Both the position numbers and the translations under genes were made by a program. The notes beneath the pieces are model-generated. The model was not told the DNA's origin and ran no database searches. It saw only the letters and a program-made list of their open reading frames with translations. A stretch of 64,000 nt of DNA, taken from NCBI RefSeq assembly GCF_024297065.1, contig NZ_CP101114.1, forward strand, positions 1,614,501-1,678,500. Reading direction: 5' to 3'. Origin of the DNA: Bartonella harrusi. GTDB taxonomy: Bacteria > Pseudomonadota > Alphaproteobacteria > Rhizobiales > Rhizobiaceae. Positions 41,257 through 51,469 of the stretch are shown here, piece by piece; position 1 is the first letter of the stretch, and each line of letters begins with the position of its first letter.

Positions 41257-41583
41257 GAGGGTATAAAAGAGAAACGCATAAATTTCTGCTTTTTATCTGA
41301 TTTCTTGACGCAATCGAAGGGAAAAGGTTGCGTCAGGGGTTGTTGTAAAATGTTATCAAAAGTCATCAGAAAAATCTCATGATTTTAGAGATTATGGATA
41401 AAACTTTATAAAAAATTTGTATAAAAAACATCAATATTTCTTAACAGAGTCTCTTAAGAGTGCCGAGAGACATAAGTCTTTACAAGCCATGCAAATAGGT
41501 ATGCTGTGTATAAAACCATCAAACTATCAAGATGGTGTATTCACCAAAAAGGTTTTCTGAAACAGTTTTGAAAGGAAACATGC
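41257..41583 (+). promoter_or_regulatory. bepD-bepE intergenic with bep leader
   Basis: A TGACGCAA/TTGCGTCA hairpin (41306-41335) follows bepD. Further on come AATTTGTATAAAAAACATC and the leader AAAGGTTTTCTGAAACAG, then TTTTGAAAGGAAACATGC directly before the bepE ATG, closely matching the bepD leader. Confidence 0.55.
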
Positions 41584-43199
41584 ATGAAAAAAAACCAACC
41601 GTCTCCTCCACGCCGTTCAGTACAACAGCTCATCAAACTCTACGAACAAACTGCCTCAGAGCGCACTGCCTCAGAAAACTTTTCCACAAAACCTGCCTCA
41701 CAAAGCAACAAACCGCCTTCTTCTTTAGAAAAAAAACAGCAACAACAACCTATAGGAACCATGCCAACGAGCAGTGAAGACGTTTTATCAACATCCGTTC
41801 CGTCTCAACCCCCCCCCCACTCATGAGAAGCGATCTCTCTGAAGGAAGCCACACTCTAAAAACCATAGACACCGCAATGGCCCAACAAGGAAGAAGGCTT
41901 TCTCCTATCCTGGAAGAAGATGAGGGCGCATTTCCCGTTTTCAGAGAAGAAGAAACTCTCTCCGTAACAGAAGCTCCGCAAAAACCACAACGTACAACAA
42001 GCTTGCAGAGAAACAGCACATCTTCTCAAGAAAGAGGAAGGCTTTCTCCTATACCAGAAGAAGATGAGGACGCATTTTTCTTTTCCAGTGAAGAAGAAAT
42101 ACTCCACGCAACAACTGTTTTGCAAAAACCACAACATGCAACAAGCTTGCAGAGAAACAACACATCTTCTCAAGAAAGAGGAAGCCTCTTTGCGACAGCA
42201 ACTTTACAAAGGCCAACAAGGGTTTTGTCAGAAGAACAAATAATGAAGCTCCTTCCCCACAGCCAATTGGTAAAAACATATCATGAAAAAATTGAAGGTT
42301 TGTGCCAAATTGCTTATGGCAAAAAAGATGTTTTACAAGAAAGAATGGAGGAAATTCAAAAAAATCCTACGATAGGAGAAGGACTCCCATGGCAAACTGC
42401 AACGCATCTTCAGAGTATTTCTAAACTTTCCGGTATCAATTTCTTGGGCATAAGAAATAAAGCACGCAGAAATGCGGAAGAAAGCCTTTCTGCTCTGTGT
42501 AACGCTCTTGATTGTTATAGAGAGGCCGTAATATATGCAAAAGAAGACTTGACGATAACTCCAGACACAATCCTCATGCATTATGAACAATCTATGGGTC
42601 GTGAAGCACTCGCTGAAATTCTACAAAACCCAGATCATCTTGAAAGGACGCAACAAGCACTGTCAAACGCAGAAATCTCTACCATGATTCAAAAAAATCC
42701 CGCAGTCAAAAGGCATCATGCACAAATTCAATATTGGAGCGAAGTTGTTTTTGGCAATGCGAATCTTTTTACAGAAAAAATAGAAGAGATTTTTCACAAT
42801 CCCGCTATAACAGAGGAGTTCACATGGCAACTTGCCGCCTTTCCTCAATCTTTACATCGCTACTCTGGTATCAACATGTGTGGCTTTAAAAACACCACAC
42901 GCAGACATGCTGAGGCAGGCCTTTCCCATCTCATTGACGCGGTTGACAATTTTGCAAATGCAGTCCATTTGCAAAAAGAGCAGCTTACAGCAGCGCATCA
43001 AAAACAGCTTGAGCCATCTTCTCAACAAGCGAAAAACTTACAAAGACACCGCGATTTAGAGAAACCTTCTAGAATCCCTGAATATTTATCCTCCTCCTCA
43101 AATTATGAGATCAGTGGAACCTCCAATACACATGAAAAAAGACCAGACGTTCGTCACCAAAAAATTGCATGCTCAAAAGCGATGGCTCTCGCCAACTAA
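41584..43199 (+). CDS. bepE: BepE effector, split at a C10 run
   Basis: The conserved bep leader precedes the ATG at 41584 (MKKNQPSPPRRSVQQLIKL), so that is the real N-terminus. This frame stops at 41824-41826, six bases after ten consecutive C (41809-41818). The body continues in the -1 frame from 41823 for 458 codons. One extra C would join them as SQPPPPLMRSD. The body has Pro/Ser-rich repeats with EETLSVTEAPQ and EEILHATTV, then two BID domains (YGKKDVLQERMEEIQ; FGNANLFTEKIEEIF) and a basic tail ending in ACSKAMALAN. Known BepE is needed for host-cell migration and protects against other Beps. Sequencing error, slippage-based phase variation and decay are all possible. Confidence 0.85.
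41809..41818 (+). repeat. Poly-C(10) tract inside bepE
   Basis: Ten C in a row in an AT-rich genome, at the exact place where the two bepE frames part. Runs of this length slip readily during replication and are also prone to miscounting by some sequencing methods. Confidence 0.9.
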
Positions 43200-43494
43200 G
43201 CATATCGAAGTTTTCGCTTTTCATCCTGTTTTTTAACGCAATTTCCACAAAGCAAAAGAGGCAATAAAATGAAAAACTTTGATCAGCATTTTCCTTAGAT
43301 TAGCTCTAACTGGTTCATAGAATAGCATATTCGATTACAAATATTGATTATCATTTGCATAAGGAATGCAAAATCTTTTGAAAGCATTTCACTTGACCTC
43401 CTCCATAAAAAGCGATGAAAAAGCATCAAAATAAAGATGGAGATGGCCATGAAGAGGGGAAAGAAGTATTGTAAAAATTTGAAAGGAAACATGC

Positions 43495-46254
43495 ATGAAA
43501 AAAAGAGCCCCCTCCTCTAAGATAGAACAGCTGATGGCAAAATTTGAAGAATCGCAAGAACAATCTACCGCGGCGCCAATTGCCCCACAAGTTCCCCAAG
43601 AGCAGCAAGAAGCACATCTCCAGCAACACCCATCAGAAACCGTACAGGAAAGTGTTATTCAACCAAGCACATCACATGCGGAAGACATGCAAAAAAACAC
43701 CCCTTCTCAAGAAAGTGAGGTCCTCTACGCAACACCAACCCCACAAAGACCACCGCGACCACCGCGTGCGCACGAGAGAGGGTTAAGCAGCACAACCACA
43801 CAAAACAGCCAAACATCACGCACAAAAGTTTCTCCCCAAAGACCATCACGGGCAAGAGACAAAGAATTAAGTAGCACCTCTTCTCAAGAGAGCGAAATTC
43901 TCTACGCAACGCCCACTCGGAGAAAAACACCACGTGCAAGAGACATGCAAAAAGACAGCACCTCTTCTCAAGAGAGTGAAATGGATTCTCATCTATTCCA
44001 ATCATGGGAAGACATCGAGAAGGCATACAGCTCCTTTTTCCAAGAGAGTAAAATTCTCTACCCAACAAATTCTGGGCAAAAACCATCACGGGCAAGAGAC
44101 ATGCAAAAAGACAGCACCTCTTCTCAAGAGAGCGAGACTCTCTACGCAACACCCACTCGGCAAAAAACACCACACGCAAGAGACATGCAGAAAGACAGCA
44201 CCTCTTCTCAAGAGAGCGAGACTCTCTACGCAACGCCCACTCGGCAAAAAACACCACACGCAAGAGACATGCAAAAAGACAGCACCTCTTCTCAAGAGAG
44301 TAAAATGGATTCTCATCTATTCCGATCATGGGAAGAAGTCGAGAAGGCATACAGCACCTTTTTCCAAGACAGTGAAGTCTTCCACCCAACAAATTCTGGG
44401 CAAAAATCATCACGTAGAAGAAGCATGCGGAGAGACAGTACCTCTTCCAAAGAGAATGAAATAAGTCCTGAGGAATTACAAATATGGGAAAGAAGCATGC
44501 CATTAACCGAAAGAAGAACCTCTTCCGACGATAGTTATAGCGCCTACACAGTAGCTGTTCCGAAAACACCACCGCTCAAAAAACATGAAATGTATCTTTC
44601 AGAAGAGGAGATACTCTCAAAAGTAAGAAACCATACGTTGGTCATACGCGCTAAAGAGACAGTCAAAGAATTGTCTCAGACTGTTTATGGCAACTCAGAT
44701 ATTTTTGGACAGAAACTTGCAGAAATTGACAAAAATCCCGCTTTGGGAGAAGGACTTTCACGGCAAGTTGCAGCAAGACCTAAACTTGTTGGTCCGCTTG
44801 CTGGTCACAGCTTTTGTGGCTTGAAAAGTAAAGCACGCAAAAACGCTGAAAATAACGTTCCTGAACTCTGTCGTGCCCTTGGAATTTATACCGATGCTGT
44901 AAAACACGCAAGATATGACGCTTGTCTTGCACATAATTCAAGAAAAAGAAAACATCAAAAGTCAATAAACCAAGAAGAAATGGCTGAGAGTTTACAAAAT
45001 TCGCGTAAACCTGAGCAAGAAATAACTCTCCTTTCACAGGAGGAGATTACCCACAGAATGAGCGGTGATACATCAGTCAGATATTGTCATGCAGAAATTG
45101 CCTATTGGTGTACCGTTGTTTATGGTAACCCAAGTGTTTTGCAGTATAGGATTGAAGAAGTTGAAAAAGCTCCTGCTATAGGAGAACAACTTGCATGGCA
45201 AGTGGAAAATCATCCTCTTTTATTTGGTAAACTTGCTGGTCGCAACGTCTGTGGCTTGAAAAACAAAGCACGCAAAGAGGCTGAAAATGCTCTGCCATGT
45301 CTAAAAGATGCCATTGAGGCTTATACAGAAGCTTTACAACATGCCAAAGAGAACATCATAGAAAGCCATCAACAAGAACAACAACGCTATAGACTGTCTA
45401 GAGATCTCAATCAAGACTTACAACAAACGCTCATCCCGAAAAAAGAGGTACCTCATCTCACGAGAGAAGAAACCCTTGAAAAGGTTAAAAATCACACATC
45501 AGTTCAATCCAGCAAAAAAGCAATCGAAACTTTGTGCAAGGTTGTTTATGGTCGTTCACATATTTTAGAGGAAAAGATTGAAATGATTCTTAAAAATCCT
45601 CTTGAGGGGAAGAATCTTGCATCTCAAATTATGACATCCCCTCAATCTATTGCTAGGCTTGCTGGTTTGGGTATGGGGAGTATAATGAATGACGCACGCA
45701 CATGCGCTAAAGAGAATATTTTTTCTTTACATCTCGCAATTAGGCATCATACACATATGGTTGAACGAACAGAAAAGGACATTTTGCAAGACCATCATGC
45801 GAAACAAAAACGCTGTGAAAAATCGGTAGAAATGCCTGGGGAATGGTTTGGAGCTCTATGTTCCCTGACAAAAGAACAACAGCAAGAAACCTTATCACAA
45901 TCTTTTGAACTGAGAAAAGAAGTGAAAGCTTATAAGGAAAAAATCGATACACGCTTATCAGAAAGTGAGCATGAAGCGATCAAGGGAAACAATGGCGAAA
46001 AACTTGCTAAAATGATTGGCATATCAGTCAGAGAAGCACAGAAAGTTATACAAGTCGTCAAGTCCTTAGAAGAGCTACAACAGAGTATTACAGTTGCTGA
46101 ACACAAAGCACAAAATTTGCATCTTGAAACCCGTGCCTCATCAGCAATAAAAGCAGAAAAAGTTACACAAACCATCGAGCAAGAAAAAGCAATACCAAAA
46201 AATGTTCAGCCACGTAAAGTCGAGCATGCAAAAACAGCAATGATGCATCTATAA
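43495..46254 (+). CDS. bepF: BepF effector, Tyr repeats and three BID domains
   Basis: A 919-residue effector. Residues ~60-345 hold tandem Ser/Gln-rich repeats, many with a Tyr site (SQESETLYATPTRQK, SQESEILYATPTRRK, KILYPTNSGQK). Three BID domains follow: VYGNSDIFGQKLAEI (about 375-490), VYGNPSVLQYRIEEV (about 520-635) and VYGRSHILEEKIEMI (about 660-780), each with an LAG..FCGLKSKARKNAE-like core. A charged helical C-terminal region ends the protein. In B. henselae, BepF's non-terminal BIDs help invasome formation through Rac/Cdc42. Same GGAAACATGC leader as bepD and bepE. It is the last Bep here; no bepG follows. Confidence 0.88.
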   Translation: MKKRAPSSKIEQLMAKFEESQEQSTAAPIAPQVPQEQQEAHLQQHPSETVQESVIQPSTSHAEDMQKNTPSQESEVLYATPTPQRPPRPPRAHERGLSSTTTQNSQTSRTKVSPQRPSRARDKELSSTSSQESEILYATPTRRKTPRARDMQKDSTSSQESEMDSHLFQSWEDIEKAYSSFFQESKILYPTNSGQKPSRARDMQKDSTSSQESETLYATPTRQKTPHARDMQKDSTSSQESETLYATPTRQKTPHARDMQKDSTSSQESKMDSHLFRSWEEVEKAYSTFFQDSEVFHPTNSGQKSSRRRSMRRDSTSSKENEISPEELQIWERSMPLTERRTSSDDSYSAYTVAVPKTPPLKKHEMYLSEEEILSKVRNHTLVIRAKETVKELSQTVYGNSDIFGQKLAEIDKNPALGEGLSRQVAARPKLVGPLAGHSFCGLKSKARKNAENNVPELCRALGIYTDAVKHARYDACLAHNSRKRKHQKSINQEEMAESLQNSRKPEQEITLLSQEEITHRMSGDTSVRYCHAEIAYWCTVVYGNPSVLQYRIEEVEKAPAIGEQLAWQVENHPLLFGKLAGRNVCGLKNKARKEAENALPCLKDAIEAYTEALQHAKENIIESHQQEQQRYRLSRDLNQDLQQTLIPKKEVPHLTREETLEKVKNHTSVQSSKKAIETLCKVVYGRSHILEEKIEMILKNPLEGKNLASQIMTSPQSIARLAGLGMGSIMNDARTCAKENIFSLHLAIRHHTHMVERTEKDILQDHHAKQKRCEKSVEMPGEWFGALCSLTKEQQQETLSQSFELRKEVKAYKEKIDTRLSESEHEAIKGNNGEKLAKMIGISVREAQKVIQVVKSLEELQQSITVAEHKAQNLHLETRASSAIKAEKVTQTIEQEKAIPKNVQPRKVEHAKTAMMHL
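43936..44352 (+). repeat. Nested tandem repeats in bepF
   Basis: An 84-base (28-codon) unit starting ATGCAAAAAGACAGCACC begins at 44101, 44185 and 44269. The unit at 43936 and that at 44269 both continue into a second segment (GATTCTCATCTATTCC...) giving a longer composite repeat. All keep frame, so copy number changes vary the number of Tyr motifs. Confidence 0.85.
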
Positions 46255-46745
46255 GCGCTCACTCTTTCGTTCTTTTTCATTCATTCTCAAGCGAGAGAAT
46301 TATTTAAGCTCTCTGTTCTTTGTTGTTTTTTTTCATCAAAGAAAAAGAGGGCTTATCATAAATTTTAAAGAGCAAAACAGAGAGTCTAAAAAACAAAGAA
46401 ACGCTCTCTGTGTGATAAGAAGAAAAAATGCAATAAAACATCAACAGAAAGAATGATCAGCCTCACCCGCTTTCTTTACATTCTTTTCTCTTCTGTTTTC
46501 TCTATTCGGTTTAAGAAAAAATATATTGTTTTATTGGTGCTCTAAAAGCTTTAATGCAGAAGCCACAAGAACATTTTAAAACTCTCCATGCACTTTTATG
46601 ATAGAAAGAAAAACAGCAACATAAAGTACTTTAAAAGAGTATTTATTAACACTATTGTATTAAGACGCTTATCGGATTTTTATAATCTCATGACTTATAA
46701 TGATTTTTTACCACCTGTCTTTTATGACAAACGCGATATATTTTT
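46255..46745. other. Intergenic end of T4SS island
   Basis: No gene seen. CAGAGAG...CTCTCTG pairs near 46377-46410 could form a weak hairpin. This marks the change from effector genes to core genes. Confidence 0.45.
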
Positions 46746-48316
46746 ATGATTTTAATTAAAAAATTTGCAACTGTTGCTTCAGGAACTCTTATGAGCCGTA
46801 TTTTTGGCTTTATCCGTGAAATGCTGATGGCAGCAGCTCTTGGAACAGGTCCCGTTTCCGATGCATTCAATGCGGCTTTTCGTTTTCCCAATACATTCCG
46901 CCGTTTTTTTGCTGAAGGCGCCTTTAACGCAGCTTTTGTTCCTCTTTTTTCAAAAAAATTACTGAAAACGGGAGCGAAGCCGCTTGCAAATTCGCAGAAG
47001 AGGTGTTTGGCATTCTCTTTTCACTGCTGTTACTTTTAACCATTGCCATGGAATTCAGTATGCCTTTTTTGGTACGAACGATCATAGCTCCAGGCTTTGC
47101 AGAGGATGCGACAAAATTTAACGCCACGATTCATTTTACCGCGATCATGTTTCCTTATTTAACCTGCATGTCTTTAGCGGCCATGATGGGGGGCATGTTA
47201 AATGCCCTACGGCGCTATTTCATTGCGGCCGTAGCCCCCCTCTTTTTAAATATTATTCTTATTGGCGTGCTTGCCTATGCTTGGTTCTATAAACTTGATG
47301 CTTGGCATATCGGCTTAAATCTTTCTTGGGGTGTCTTAGCAGCAGGAATTCTCCAACTCTCCTTAATCGCTGTTGCTTTGCGTCGCAGTGGCATGAAAAT
47401 TCTCCTTCGCCGCCCCCATTTCAGTCCCAATGTTCGTAAGCTTTTAACTTTAGCACTCCCTGCTGCCATCACAGGAGGGATCACGCAAATCAATTTGCTC
47501 ATTAATACCAACATTGCTTCCAGCCAATCGGGTGCTGTATCCTCTTTGATGTATGCTGATCGTCTTTATCAATTGCCCCTAGGCGTCATAGCAATTGCCG
47601 TTGCAACTGTTCTTTTACCAGAATTAACAAGAGCTCTGCGCGGCAAAAAACATGAAGAAATGCATGATTTGCAAAACCGCTCTATTGAACTCACCCTATT
47701 ATTAACGCTTCCTGCATCGGTTGCCTTTTTGCTGCTCTCCACACCCATTGTCAGTTTGCTTTTTGAACGTGGACAATTTACCAGTGAATCAACACACCAT
47801 GTTGCACAACTCCTTGGACTTTATGGATTAGGGCTTCCAGCCTTTGTCCTCATTAAGGTGTTTATTCCCAATTTTTTTGCCCATGAAGACACAAAAACAC
47901 CGATGATTTTCACCGGCATTTGCGTTTTCATCAATATCAGTCTTGCTTTAACATTATTCCCCCTTTTATCCGCCCGCGGCATTGTCATTGCCGAAATCAC
48001 CTCTGGATGGATGAACACCTTGTTGCTTTGTGCTGTCCTCATCAAACGCGGCTATTGGAAAGTTGATGCACAACTGATAAAACGCATTGCCTGTCTGATA
48101 TTTGTCACTGTTTTAAGCACGATAGCCCTTCAATATCTCCTGAATAGACTTGATTTTTTATCTTTCCCCCTCTCCTCACAAGCATCATTTTTCTTGCGCG
48201 CTAGCACATTATCAGGGATAATGCTGGCTCTCTTCTTGGTCTATTTTAGCGTCTATTTTTTAATTGATACGCGTTCTTTTTTTCTCACCCTCAAAAATTT
48301 TAAAAAACGGCTCTAA
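46746..48316 (+). CDS. murJ: Lipid II flippase MurJ, apparent frameshift
   Basis: MurJ (MviN) flips lipid II for peptidoglycan synthesis. The N-terminal frame (46746-47039) gives SRIFGFIREMLMAAALG and FPNTFRRFFAEGAFNAAFVP, then garbles after SKKLLKTG. The correct sequence continues in the other frame as TENGSEAACKFAEEVFGIL and on to 48316 with many membrane helices. Adding one A to the A7 run at 46952-46958 restores SKKITENGSEAA and a ~523-residue protein, the normal size. As murJ is generally essential, an undercalled homopolymer is the simplest reading; transcriptional slippage is an alternative. Confidence 0.9.
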
Positions 48317-48393
48317 TATTTTATCTTGCTTTCAGAAAGACGTTTTGACACAAAACGTAAAAGAAATAATTTTATTTAAGAAAGAACACTTCT

Positions 48394-49464
48394 ATGGAGA
48401 CCTTCACACCGCTTGTTTTTTCTGGTGTACAACCGAGTGGAAACTTACATCTTGGCAATTATCTTGGCGCCATCAAACATTGGGTTGAGCTACAAACATC
48501 TCATCATTGCCTCTATTGCGTTGTTGATATGCATGCACTCACAGTGAATCCAGATCCCCTTACTTTGATTGAATCCACCAGAGCCGTCACCGCCGCCTTT
48601 TTAGCAGCTGGAATTGATCCGCAAAAACACATTATTTTTAACCAATCGCGTGTTTTCCAACATGCCGAACTTGCATGGATTTTCAATTGTATCGCCCGTA
48701 TTGGTTGGCTTAAACGTATGACGCAATTTAAAGATAAAGCAGGAAAAGATCGCGAGAAAGCATCCCTTGGGCTTTTTGCTTATCCAAGTCTGATGGCCGC
48801 TGATATTTTACTCTATCGTGCCACTCATGTTCCAGTAGGTGAAGATCAAAAACAGCATGTTGAACTCACACGTGACATTGCACAAAAATTCAATAACGAC
48901 TATTCTGATCGTATTGCAGAATTAAATTTTGCTGTTTCAATGCCAATGGATGAAGAAGAAAAATCAGGCTTTTTCCCAATACCAGAAGCGCTAATAGGAG
49001 AGACAGCGATGCGCATTATGTCGTTGCGCGATGGTACAAAAAAGATGTCCAAATCAGATCCTTCCGATTTTTCGCGCATTAATTTAACCGACGATGCGGA
49101 TCTTATTGCCAAAAAAATCCGCAAAGCAAAAACGGACTCAGCCCCTCTTCCCGATACATTAACAGCTCTAGAAGGACGACCAGAGATCAACAATCTTCTT
49201 GGTATTTATGCGGCCTTTGCTCACTCAAGCAAAGAAAAAGTCCTTTTAGAATTTTCAGGACAACAATTTTTACTGTTCAAGACAGCCTTAGCAGACCTTG
49301 TTGTTCATAAGCTTGCACCAATAACAGAGGAACTGCGTCGCTTGCATCAAGACAATGCTTATATTGATTCTGTTTTGCATGATGGTGCACAACGTGCCGG
49401 TGCATTAGCAGAAAAAAATATGAAAAAAATCCGTGAAATCGTTGGATTTTTACACGATACATGA
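48394..49464 (+). CDS. trpS: Tryptophanyl-tRNA synthetase
   Basis: A 356-residue class I aminoacyl-tRNA synthetase charging tRNA-Trp. HIGH-like [13 protein letters not shown] is at residues 10-22, KMSKSD near 210-215, and the Trp-pocket [19 protein letters not shown] lies between. Full length. 77 bases after murJ, an order common in Rhizobiales. Confidence 0.96.
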   Translation: METFTPLVFSGVQPSGNLHLGNYLGAIKHWVELQTSHHCLYCVVDMHALTVNPDPLTLIESTRAVTAAFLAAGIDPQKHIIFNQSRVFQHAELAWIFNCIARIGWLKRMTQFKDKAGKDREKASLGLFAYPSLMAADILLYRATHVPVGEDQKQHVELTRDIAQKFNNDYSDRIAELNFAVSMPMDEEEKSGFFPIPEALIGETAMRIMSLRDGTKKMSKSDPSDFSRINLTDDADLIAKKIRKAKTDSAPLPDTLTALEGRPEINNLLGIYAAFAHSSKEKVLLEFSGQQFLLFKTALADLVVHKLAPITEELRRLHQDNAYIDSVLHDGAQRAGALAEKNMKKIREIVGFLHDT

Positions 49465-49505
49465 AACAATAAGGTTTCAATGATCAAGAATATAGAGAGC
49501 ACCCC

Positions 49506-49997
49506 ATGGTTTCCAAAAGAAAAAATCCGAAAAAATCTCATAAGAAAAAAATTTTAGTCATTATTGATGAAACACCAGAATGCCGCCGTGCTGTTGCATT
49601 TGCCGCACAACATGCGCAAAATACCAACAGGACATTGGTATTGCTCTGTGTTGTGGACAGTATAGAATTTCAACATTTTCTGGGTGTCAATAGCATTATG
49701 CGCACAGAATCAACGCAAATTGCTGATAAAATATTGCGAGAAATTGCCCATGATGTACACAAAACCCACGCTTTAAAAACAGAAATCATTATCCGTGAAG
49801 GTGAAGGAATTGATGAAATTTCTAAACTCATCAACGAAGATAAGGATATTGCACTCATTGTTTTAGCAGCCAGTGCACACGCAGAAGGACCAGGACCACT
49901 GATTCAACTGATCGGAAATCGGGGAACGGCATTTTCAATTCCTGTTACCATCATTCCAAGCAGTGTTGCCGATGAAGACATTGAATCAATTGCTTAA
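49506..49997 (+). CDS. Universal stress protein (UspA family)
   Basis: A 163-residue Usp fold: KILVIIDETPECRRAVAFAA at the start, a second strand VIREGEGIDEISKLI, and the nucleotide-binding end ALIVLAASAHAEGPGP...GNRGTAFSIPVTIIP, close to the G2xG9x(S/T) signature. The N-terminus is Lys-rich. Likely an ATP-binding stress or regulatory protein; the role is unknown. 41 bases after trpS, probably co-transcribed with it and nfu. Confidence 0.88.
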   Translation: MVSKRKNPKKSHKKKILVIIDETPECRRAVAFAAQHAQNTNRTLVLLCVVDSIEFQHFLGVNSIMRTESTQIADKILREIAHDVHKTHALKTEIIIREGEGIDEISKLINEDKDIALIVLAASAHAEGPGPLIQLIGNRGTAFSIPVTIIPSSVADEDIESIA

Positions 49998-50062
49998 ACA
50001 GGATGAGAGATAACAATCCTCCTCATCCCTTATCTCAAAGACCTTATATAAAAGGAGAGCAT

Positions 50063-50641
50063 ATGTTTATTCAAACTGAAGCCACCCCCAACCCTACAAC
50101 GCTTAAATTTTTGCCAGGTCGTGTGGTTCTTTCCGAAGGTGTATTAGAGTTTCGTGACCATGCAGAAGCGGATAAAAATTCTCCTCTCGCTGCGAAACTG
50201 TTTAATATTCCAAATGTCAATGGTGTTTTTTTAGGTTACGATTTTATCACGGTAAGCAAAAAAGAAGGCGAATGGCAGCATCTCAAACCCGTTATTTTGG
50301 GCACAATTATGGAGCATTTTCTGTCCGGTGAACCGGTTGTCACCACCAATGCCTCTACACAAGCACAAACCCACGCCCTTAACGAAGAATTTTATGATGA
50401 AAAAGACGCTGATATTGTCATAACAATTAAAGAGCTTCTCGAAACCCGTGTTCGCCCCGCCGTTGCCAATGATGGAGGAGATATCACTTTTCGCGGTTTT
50501 GAAAACGGTATTGTTTACCTCAATATGCGCGGTGCATGCGCCGGATGCCCTTCCTCAACCGCAACACTCAAACATGGAATTGAAAATCTTTTACGGCACT
50601 TTATTCCAGAAGTTTTAGGTGTGGAAGCAATGCCACAATAG
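50063..50641 (+). CDS. nfu: NFU-type iron-sulfur cluster carrier
   Basis: A 192-residue Fe-S carrier. The N-terminal Nfu_N domain starts MFIQTEATPNPTTLKFLPG, and the C-terminal NifU-like domain has the cluster-binding CAGCPSS near residue 157. It hands 4Fe-4S clusters to target enzymes. I use the ATG at 50063 after AAAGGAGAG, not the in-frame start at 50003. Confidence 0.95.
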   Translation: MFIQTEATPNPTTLKFLPGRVVLSEGVLEFRDHAEADKNSPLAAKLFNIPNVNGVFLGYDFITVSKKEGEWQHLKPVILGTIMEHFLSGEPVVTTNASTQAQTHALNEEFYDEKDADIVITIKELLETRVRPAVANDGGDITFRGFENGIVYLNMRGACAGCPSSTATLKHGIENLLRHFIPEVLGVEAMPQ

Positions 50642-51332
50642 AAAACGAGATCAAAACAGCGATAAGCAAACACAAGCGTGAGGAGAATACTCCTGCGCTG
50701 TCACAAAACCAAATCCCAAAACCACATCACACCATCTATAAAGACCACGAAAAAAGAAGATTTTGAGCACTTGATTATTGGCACTTTCTTTACAAAATCA
50801 AAGAAAAAGAGCAAAATGACCTATTCTCCACAAAAGCATCATACAGACGAAATTCTAAAACTTTCTATTGCGATAAAAAATTGATTTATAATGATAATTT
50901 AGTGTTTTATATGTTAAATAAGATTCTCAAAGACTCTTAAGATTTTTTCATTTCTATTCCCCTTAGATTAAATGAAAAGAAACATTCCCTTGCACCAAAA
51001 GGAGAGATATGTGAACAAAAACCGTTTGAGAAAGGCATGAAAACGCCTTTTAATGAATCGCCTTCATGCAAGAGCTGTTGCAACATTGAGAGCTAGCAAA
51101 GAAAATAATGATACTGACCTGTTACTTCATAAACGTAGAAAATATAACTAAAATATATAGTTTATATATGTGATTTTATTAAGAAGTTGATCGTATAAAT
51201 AAATGCTAAATTATAACTTTTCTTATTACCTCTGTAAAATTAAATAATTTTCTATTGTATACTCTCTACGTTAGTGTAGTGCGCTTCATGTTGTGTACAC
51301 AATAAGTTAAATATTAAATTTGGGAGATAATT
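50642..51332. other. Gap with integrase-linked repeat
   Basis: Bases about 50880-51100 match the plus-strand lead-in and start of the integrase repeat at 57858-58090 (TTGATTTATAATGATAATTT, AAAACCGTTTGAGAAAGG, GAGCTGTTGCAACATTG), heavily mutated. The last ~200 bases are very AT-rich and should hold the promoter of the next gene cluster. Confidence 0.6.
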
Positions 51333-51407
51333 ATGGAAAGTGCATATGAATTATTTATAACGGAATATTTAGAAGAAGACATTCATACTACCAGCCTAAT
51401 ACTCTAA
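51333..51407 (+). CDS. 24-residue peptide ORF (leader or precursor)
   Basis: ATG at 51333, after a strong GGGAG ribosome binding site at ~8 bases, opens a 24-codon frame: MESAYELFITEYLEEDIH, then TTSLIL and TAA. It is acidic with two Tyr and a Thr-Thr-Ser tail. A perfect hairpin begins 1-2 bases after its stop, and the SpeD-like and radical SAM genes follow. It could be a regulatory leader peptide or a short precursor for the enzymes downstream. I do not recognise a family. The coding claim rests on the ribosome binding site and context only. Confidence 0.45.
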   Translation: MESAYELFITEYLEEDIHTTSLIL

Positions 51408-51408
51408 A

Positions 51409-51447
51409 ATTATATTGGAAGAGGTGTCTAGCCTCTTCCAATATAAT
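51409..51447 (+). terminator. Perfect 16-bp hairpin after peptide ORF
   Basis: ATTATATTGGAAGAGG, loop TGTCTAG, CCTCTTCCAATATAAT: 16 of 16 pairs. No U-tract follows (ATGAATTAACGG), so it is more likely an attenuator, processing site or stability element giving higher peptide expression than a simple terminator. Confidence 0.75.
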
Positions 51448-51469
51448 ATGAATTAACGGGGGAATTATA

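Noticed and set aside
43655..44572. 305-codon minus-strand frame inside bepF
   Set aside because: Antisense shadow of the in-frame 84-bp repeats of bepF; its repeated Cys/Leu/Arg content follows from the complement of the plus-strand codons.
51333..51407. PqqA-like precursor reading of the 24-codon ORF
   Set aside because: Length is similar, but the conserved Glu-x-x-x-Tyr context of PqqA is not convincingly present, and the radical SAM gene is HemN-like rather than PqqE-like.
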